Assembly (NCBI RefSeq): GCF_038502225.1
Contig: NC_091307.1
Coordinates: forward strand, 22,972,788-23,036,787
Reading direction: 5' to 3'
DNA from: Cherax quadricarinatus
Taxonomy: Eukaryota > Arthropoda > Malacostraca > Decapoda > Parastacidae
DNA: 64,000 nucleotides
The notes under the pieces were generated by a model. The model worked only from the letters and a program-made list of their open reading frames with translations, made no database searches and was not told the DNA's origin. How positions within the stretch are numbered: position 1 is the stretch's first letter; each line of letters opens with the position of its first letter. A program made the position numbers and the translations under genes. Below are positions 58,623 through 64,000 of the stretch, piece by piece.

Positions 58623-58954
58623 GTACAGGCCTCCCTCAACATTCGCGTTTTCAACTTTCGCGGGCTTCACACATTCGCGAATTCCCAACCGCCAAATTCT
58701 CAGCTGCCAAATCATATTTAAGTTTACTGCCATGAGTCCTTACTACCCTCCCTCCGACCCCTGCAACTGGCAGCCAGCCCTCCCACCACTATGTGGTGAG
58801 TGTTTTGTTTGTTCATTATTTGCTGTTAAACTACAGTATAAATAATGTAAACATATCCATGACTGCATATTAGAATGGCTATTCGGACAGGTATTGGAAG
58901 GTGACGTGTGTTTACTCTTGAACACAGCAAAGAATCAAACATTTGTGCTACTGC

Positions 58955-59007
<53 letters not shown>

Positions 59008-59132
59008 TTAATATAATAATAATAATATAATAATAATAATATAATAATAATAATAATATAATAATAATATAATAATAATAATAATAATAATAATATAATA
59101 ATAATAATAATAATAATAATATAATAATAATA

Positions 59133-59180
<48 letters not shown>

Positions 59181-59425
59181 CGATAGAATTGAAGAAGGAA
59201 ATTGTACAAAAATACGAGGGCTGAAGCAGTGGTGGAGGAAGTGGTTGACACATCGTCAGTGTGGCTTTGTTTATGCTGGAGTGAGTATTAGTCTCTGTGC
59301 TCTTCCAAACATTTCACAATATTTCATTGTATTTGGTGCTTGTAGATTGAGTGTGACTGGAGTGGTAGAGGCAGTGATAGAGGCAGTGATAGAGGCAGTG
59401 ACAGAGGCAGTGGTGGAGGCAGTGA

Positions 59426-59547
59426 TATTTACTAACATATATGTTATAAATAATAATAGTACATTATGAATAACATTTATTATTATTATAAATGTTATCA
59501 ATATTAACATGTACTGTTATTATTTATAACATATATGTTAGTAAATA
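59426..59547. repeat. Central palindrome of foldback element 3
   Basis: Arms of 39 bp (59,426-59,464 and 59,509-59,547, starting TATTTACTAACATATATGTT) pair with one mismatch. Inside them ATAACATTTA and AAATGTTAT form a smaller hairpin. This is the centre of symmetry of the element. Confidence 0.9.
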
Positions 59548-59554
59548 CCACTGT

Positions 59555-59840
59555 CTCACCCACTGCCACACCCACTGCCACACCCACTGCCTCTACCGCT
59601 GCCTCAACCGCTGTCTCATCCACTGCCGCACCCACTGCCTCTACCGCTGACTCTACCACTGCCTCTACCACTGCCTCTACCACTGCCTCTACCACTGCCT
59701 CTACCACTGCCTCTACCACTGCCTCTACCACTGCCTCTACCACTGCCTCTACCACTGCCTCTACCACTGCCTCTACCACTGCCTCTACCACTGCCTCTAC
59801 CACTGCCTCTACCACTGCCTCTACCACTGCCTCTACCACT
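59555..59840. repeat. 12-bp minisatellite (GCCTCTACCACT)
   Basis: About 23 tandem 12-mers, the last 16 or so (59,650-59,840) essentially identical, preceded by variants with ACC to ACA or CAACCGC changes. It is the expanded right-arm version of the short inverted array at 59,360-59,425. It creates open frames in several registers (EAVV, GSGR, TAST) that are artefacts. Confidence 0.95.
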
Positions 59841-60597
59841 CAACCTAAAAGCACCAAATACAATGAATTATTGTGAAATGTTTGGAAGAGCACAGACTAA
59901 TACTCACTCCAGCATAAACAAAGCCACACAGATGATGTGTCAACCACTTCCTCCACCACTGCTTCAGCCCTCATATTTTTGTACAATTTCCTTCTTCAAT
60001 TCTATCGTATTTATTATTATTATTATTATGTATTTTTTATATTTTTATATTATTATTATCATCATCATTATTATTATTATTAGCAGCAGCACAAATGTTT
60101 GATTCTTTGCTGTGTTCAAGAGTAAACACATGATGTCACCTTCCAATACCTGTCCGAATAGCCATTCCAATATGCAGTCATAAATGGGTTGACATTATTT
60201 ATACTGTAGTTTAATTTTTTTATTATCACCACACTGGCTGATTCCCACCAAGGCAGGGTGGCCCGAAAAAGAAAAACTTTCACCATCATTCACTCCATCA
60301 CTGTCTTGCCAGAAGGGTGCTTTACACTACAGTTTTTAAACTGCAACATTAACACCCCTCCTTCAGAGTGCAGGCACTGTACTTCCCATCTCCAGGACTC
60401 GAGTCCGGCCTGCCGGTTTCCCTGAACCCCTTCATAAATGTTACTTTGCTCACACTCCAACAGCACGTCAAGTATTAACAACCATTTGTCTCCATTCACT
60501 CCTATCAAACACGCTCACGCATGCCTGCTGGAAGTCCAAGCCCCTCACACATAAAACCTCCTTTACCCCCTCCCTCCAACCTTTCCTAGGCCGACCC

Positions 60598-62115
60598 CTA
60601 CCCCGCCTTCCTTCCACTAGACTGATACACTCTTGAAGTCATTCTGTTTCGCTCCATTCTCTCTACATGTCCGAACCACCTCAACAACCCTTCCTCAGCC
60701 CTCTGGACAACATTTTTTGTAATCCCGCACCTCCTCCTAACTTCCAAACTACGAATTCTCTGCATTATATTCACACCACACATTGCCCTCAGACATGACA
60801 TCTCCACTGAATCCAGCCTTCTCCTCGCTGCAACATTCATCACCCATGCTTCACACCCATATAAGAACGTTGGTAAAACTATACTCTCATACATTCCCCT
60901 CTTTGCCTCCAAGGACAAAGTTCTTTGTCTCCACAGACTCCTAAGTGCACCACTCACCCTTTTCCCCTCATCAATTCTATGATTCACCTCATCTTTCATA
61001 GACCCATCCGCTGACACGTCCACTCCCAAATATCTGAATACGTATGTAGTGTCATCTGCAAATAGTGTGGGTTTGAGTAATTGCGAAGCATTTGGTAGGT
61101 CATTTATGTATAGGAGAAAGAGAAGAGGGCCAAGGACACTTCCCTGTGGGACACCAACTGCAATTGGTTGTGCAGAAGAGTTTGCCCCATTTGCATACAC
61201 ATATTGGCTTCTGTTGCTGAGGTATGACTTGAGGTAGTTGAGGGAGTGCCCTCTTATACCATAGTGTGACAATTTTACGAGGAGCAAGTCATGGTCAACT
61301 GTATCAAAAGCTTTACGTAAGTCAATGAAGATCCCCAGTGGGACTTCTTTTTTCTCTATTGCAGTGTATATATGTTCTAGCATGTGTATAATAGCATCAT
61401 TAGTATTTTTATTAGGCCTGAATCCAAATTGGCAGGGGTTGAGTATGTTTTGGGAGATAAGGTAGGAGTAGATTCGTTTATGAATTAATTTTTCGAAGAT
61501 TTTTGAGAGAGGGTGTAAGTTGGATATTGGCCTATAGTTATTCAACTCTGTTTGGTCTCCTCCTTTGTGGATCGGGGTGACCCTTGCTATTTTGAGAACT
61601 GTAGGGAAGGTGGAGGATTCAATGGATTTGTTAAAGAGTGTTGCAATGATTGGTGATAGCACTTGTGACACTTTTTTGTATATAAAGGGTGGTAAGGTAT
61701 TTAAATCTCCTGCCTTGTTTTTTAGTGCGTTGATAATAAGGGAGACTTCGTATGGGTTAGTCGGAGCTAGGAACAGTGTGTTCGGGTAGTTGCCGGTGAG
61801 GTAGTCATTTGGTGGGGTATCTGAGCTTGGGATTTTATTGGCAAGGTTTTGTCCTATAGTGGAGAAGAAATCATTGAGTCTGTTTGCTGTTTCTGTTGGT
61901 AGGAGTTGGGGTTCATCTGATTTTGCTAATTTTATTTCGCTATTTCGTGATATCTTTTTTGTTCCCAGAATTTCTGATAGGGTTTTCCAGGTCTTTTTTA
62001 TATCACCTCGTAAGTTGGATAATCTGTTCTCATAATACAATTTTTTTGCCCTTCTTATCAGGCTGGTTAGGATTGACGAGTAACGTTTTGTTTGGTCTCT
62101 GGTTATGTGACCCAT
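60598..62115 (-). CDS. In-frame fusion ORF: CR1/L2-like RT plus RTE-like C-terminus
   Basis: A 505-residue open frame. Residues 1-360 are a CR1/L2-like reverse transcriptase: ARVTPIHKGGDQTELNNYRP, CQFGFRPNKNTNDAIIHMLE, GIFIDLRKAFDTVDHDLL, GVPQGSVLGPLLFLLYINDL, TLFADDTT. Immediately after the FADD box it switches to the RTE-like sequence FRYLGVDVSADGSMKDEVNH and continues with YGCEAWVMNVAARRRLDSVE and EEGLLRWFGHVERMERNRM. The thumb region of the CR1-like RT is thus replaced. Whether the product would work is unknown, and the upstream endonuclease frame is separate. Confidence 0.75.
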   Translation of the reverse strand: MGHITRDQTKRYSSILTSLIRRAKKLYYENRLSNLRGDIKKTWKTLSEILGTKKISRNSEIKLAKSDEPQLLPTETANRLNDFFSTIGQNLANKIPSSDTPPNDYLTGNYPNTLFLAPTNPYEVSLIINALKNKAGDLNTLPPFIYKKVSQVLSPIIATLFNKSIESSTFPTVLKIARVTPIHKGGDQTELNNYRPISNLHPLSKIFEKLIHKRIYSYLISQNILNPCQFGFRPNKNTNDAIIHMLEHIYTAIEKKEVPLGIFIDLRKAFDTVDHDLLLVKLSHYGIRGHSLNYLKSYLSNRSQYVYANGANSSAQPIAVGVPQGSVLGPLLFLLYINDLPNASQLLKPTLFADDTTYVFRYLGVDVSADGSMKDEVNHRIDEGKRVSGALRSLWRQRTLSLEAKRGMYESIVLPTFLYGCEAWVMNVAARRRLDSVEMSCLRAMCGVNIMQRIRSLEVRRRCGITKNVVQRAEEGLLRWFGHVERMERNRMTSRVYQSSGRKAG

Positions 62116-62232
62116 TCTGTACTTTTTTCATATTGGTGTTTTGTATTTATGGATTTGAGAATGCTGGGTGTTAGCCAGGGACTGTTCAGTCTCTTAGCTG
62201 TCATCTGTTTAGTTTTTTTAGGGCAGTGCTTG

Positions 62233-63180
62233 TTATAGAGGTATTGGGTCTTTTTTTAGAAAATTATTAATACATTCGTCAATATCTGTATAGATTTCTA
62301 GCTCAGTGTGCCAGTCAATGTTTGCTACTGCTGTTGTGAAGTTATTAATGGCTGCCTCATTGTGAAGTCTGAAGGTGACTTTAGTAGTGTCTTGGGGTAG
62401 TTTACCAAGAGTTGTTATGAGGAAAGTAGGGTAGTGGTCTGTGGTATTATCTGTAATTATGCCTGATTTTAAAGGGGATATGGTGTTGGTCCAGATGTGG
62501 TCAAGTAGGGAAACACTAGTCTCTGTAACTCTTGTAGGTTTTGTTACTGTTGGTAGCAACATACAGTTACTCATTGTGTTTGTGAATTCAGTAACGTGTG
62601 GGTCCTGGTCTTGCAGGAGATTTATATTGAAGTCACCTGAGAGTAGTAAGTGATCTTTGTTCATGCGTGCATCAGTTATCATACTTCCTAGGTTTTGACT
62701 AAATTGGCTAATGTTTGACTGTGGAACTCTGTAGATGTTTATCAATGTGAGAGGTTTTTGTAGGTATTTGGATTTGAATTTGGCTATTATATATTCCCCA
62801 TGTTCATCCCTTGTGCAAGTATTAGTGATACATTCTAGTTGGTCTGAGTAGTATATGGCTGTGCCACCCCCTTGTTGGTCTGGCCTACAGTTGTGTATGG
62901 CTGTGTAACCAGGAATGGCATAGACATCTGTAGTATCAGGCTTTAGCCAGGTTTCAGTTAGTGTAATGATGGACATATTGGCATGTAAGGAATTTAGTAA
63001 TGCTATAAGGTCATCGTAATGCTTGCTTAAAGATCTGATATTGTAGTTAAAGATAGTTATGTTGTTGTTGGCACTGAGAAGTGCCTTTGATTGTTCTGCA
63101 GTGTAGTAATTACAGTAACTGTTTGATTCATTTAAGTCATTAAATAAGAGGTTGGTATCAGGATCAATGTTTGTTATCAT
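62233..63180 (-). pseudogene. CR1/L2-like LINE endonuclease domain
   Basis: A 315-residue frame with an AP-type endonuclease: NNITIFNYNIRSLSKHYDDL, LTETWLKPDTTDVYAIPGYT, LLSGDFNINLLQ, SLLDHIWTN and TDHYPTFLI. It is separated from the RT frame by about 117 bp containing a T run (62,251-62,257), where the frame is probably lost. The start at MITNIDPDTN follows an A/T-rich region. Confidence 0.75.
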
Positions 63181-63244
63181 AAGATTTGTAGTGAATCTAT
63201 AGTTAGAATTAAGTATAAAACAAAGTAAATAGTCTTAGGCTAAA

Positions 63245-63960
63245 AAATAGCACCTGAATTATTTAACAAATGTAAAATAATGAGCTAAGGTAGTTTTTTT
63301 TTTTTTTTTTTTTTTAAGCTAAAATAAAGGAGATAATATAAAAGGGACTAATACAAATAAAGTGATGATCAATTAATGGAGCTTGGGAATATGATAGTAG
63401 GTAGTACTATAAAGGTAATTCTTTAAAGTTAGAATTATAGTATAAAATTATAATATAAAAGGGACTAATATAAGTTGTGGTGAACAATAAAGTGGTAATC
63501 AAATAAATGAGCTTTGGAATATAATGGCAAAATTGTGAACTTATTCTACTTTAGCACCTGAGAATAGCACCTTGATTATTTTAACAATTGTGAATATATA
63601 AACTAGGGTAGTTATATAAAGCTAAAATAAAGGAGAAAATATATAAGGGACTAAAATTAAGTAATGGTAAACAAAGTTAAATGGACAGATGGTCACTATG
63701 AAATAATATTGGTTTAGGAGTAAGATCTGATTTGTAATATTAAATAAATTGAGCAGTTTATTGCACAATAAAAAGTAAAAAAAAAAATGAGGTAGTTGGT
63801 ACTAGCTAGCAAAAGATAGTTTTGGTACTTGCAAAAAAAGTAATTGGAATATACACTAATTGCATACACAATGAAAAGTGACTAAAAAACAAGTAGTGAT
63901 AAATAAAATTAAATGGACAGGTAAGAATAATGAATATTATTAATTTGGAGTAAGATTTGA
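63245..63960 (-). repeat. Imperfect tandem repeat upstream of the CR1-like LINE ORF
   Basis: TAGCACCTGAATTATTTAAC, AGCTAAAATAAAGGAGA and AAGGGACTAATA recur about 300-320 bp apart (first near 63,249-63,350, again near 63,566-63,660). The pattern resembles repeated 5' UTR monomers of some LINEs; the role is inferred. Confidence 0.55.
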
Positions 63961-64000
63961 CTTGTAATTTAAAATTATGAGCAATTAATAGCAGTAAGAA

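Larger units (their letters stand above)
58626..60215 (+). mobile_element. Foldback-type DNA element 3 (right arm interrupted)
   Basis: It starts CAGGCCTCCCTCAACATTCG after TA and shows the same arm blocks as elements 1 and 2: ATTTGCTGTTAAACTACAGT, ATGACTGCATATTAGAATGG, GAACACAGCAAAGAATCAAA, (TAA)n, GAATTGAAGAAGGAAATTG, CAGTGTGGCTTTGTTTATGC and the 12-bp repeats. The order is reversed after a centre near 59,486. The right arm ends at 60,215 (TACTGTAGTTTAAT), where a LINE 3' end begins, so its outer end is not seen. Confidence 0.75.
60216..64000 (-). mobile_element. Chimeric LINE: CR1/L2-like 5' part joined to RTE-like subfamily B 3' part
   Basis: From 60,216 (T-rich tail, then ACACTGGCTGATTCCCACCA) to about 61,038 the minus strand is the subfamily-B 3' UTR and RT C-terminus. 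From 61,039 rightward it is a CR1/L2-like LINE: RT (to about 62,115), endonuclease (62,233-63,180) and an A/T-rich 5' region to the window edge. Both parts have the same orientation and share one open frame across the join. There is no sign of a CR1-like 3' part on the left side, where the foldback arm resumes directly. Confidence 0.8.

Noticed and set aside
59504..59876. Open frames of repeated EAVV, GSGR and TAST on both strands
   Set aside because: These are readings of the 12-bp satellite in different frames, not genes.
56634..64000. Search for further upstream dynein exons
   Set aside because: No minus-strand frame with dynein-like sequence and splice sites was found; the region is filled by transposons.

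Overview
This window is about 64 kb of a large, repeat-rich animal nuclear genome. The only host gene I recognise is the 3' two-fifths of cytoplasmic dynein 1 heavy chain. It lies on the minus strand as 14 exons between position 56,633 and the left edge, and its introns are packed with transposons. The long (TAA)n tracts, the abundance of RTE-, I- and CR1-type LINEs and the intron sizes suggest an arthropod, plausibly a decapod crustacean. The organism is inference only. I see no bacterial genes, operons, CRISPR array, rRNA or convincing tRNA.

Host gene. Reading the minus strand, the exons encode the linker into AAA4, all of AAA4, the coiled-coil stalk with the microtubule-binding tip, AAA5, AAA6 and much of the C-terminal domain. 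Splice sites follow GT/AG and the reading frame joins across every junction, about 1,560 codons with no stop. The protein is about 4,600 residues in other animals, so the first exons lie right of the window and the last ones left of it.

Repeats by region. 0.1-9.3 kb (intron): a decayed RTE-like LINE, three copies of a roughly 1.07-kb TTAA-flanked inverted-repeat element, an LTR-like insert between 177-bp direct repeats, and a broken Jockey-like LINE. 12.4-24.5 kb (intron): two self-nested foldback elements loaded with minisatellites, and a 5-kb Tigger/pogo-like element that carries several nested insertions. 27.3-52.5 kb (a 25-kb intron): an RTE-like LINE interrupted by a gutted Ty3/gypsy element, then a four-level nest (34,501-52,277) in which each element sits inside the next. 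The innermost is an I-clade LINE with two open ORFs and a (TAA)n tail. 57-64 kb: LINE remnants, a TTAA element cut by a third foldback element, and a chimeric LINE whose CR1-like 5' part is fused in frame to an RTE-like 3' part.

Target-site duplications can be read for many insertions, so the order of events can be reconstructed. The two inner RTE-like copies differ at only a few residues, and the I-clade copy has no broken ORF, which points to recent LINE activity. No host regulatory sites could be supported.
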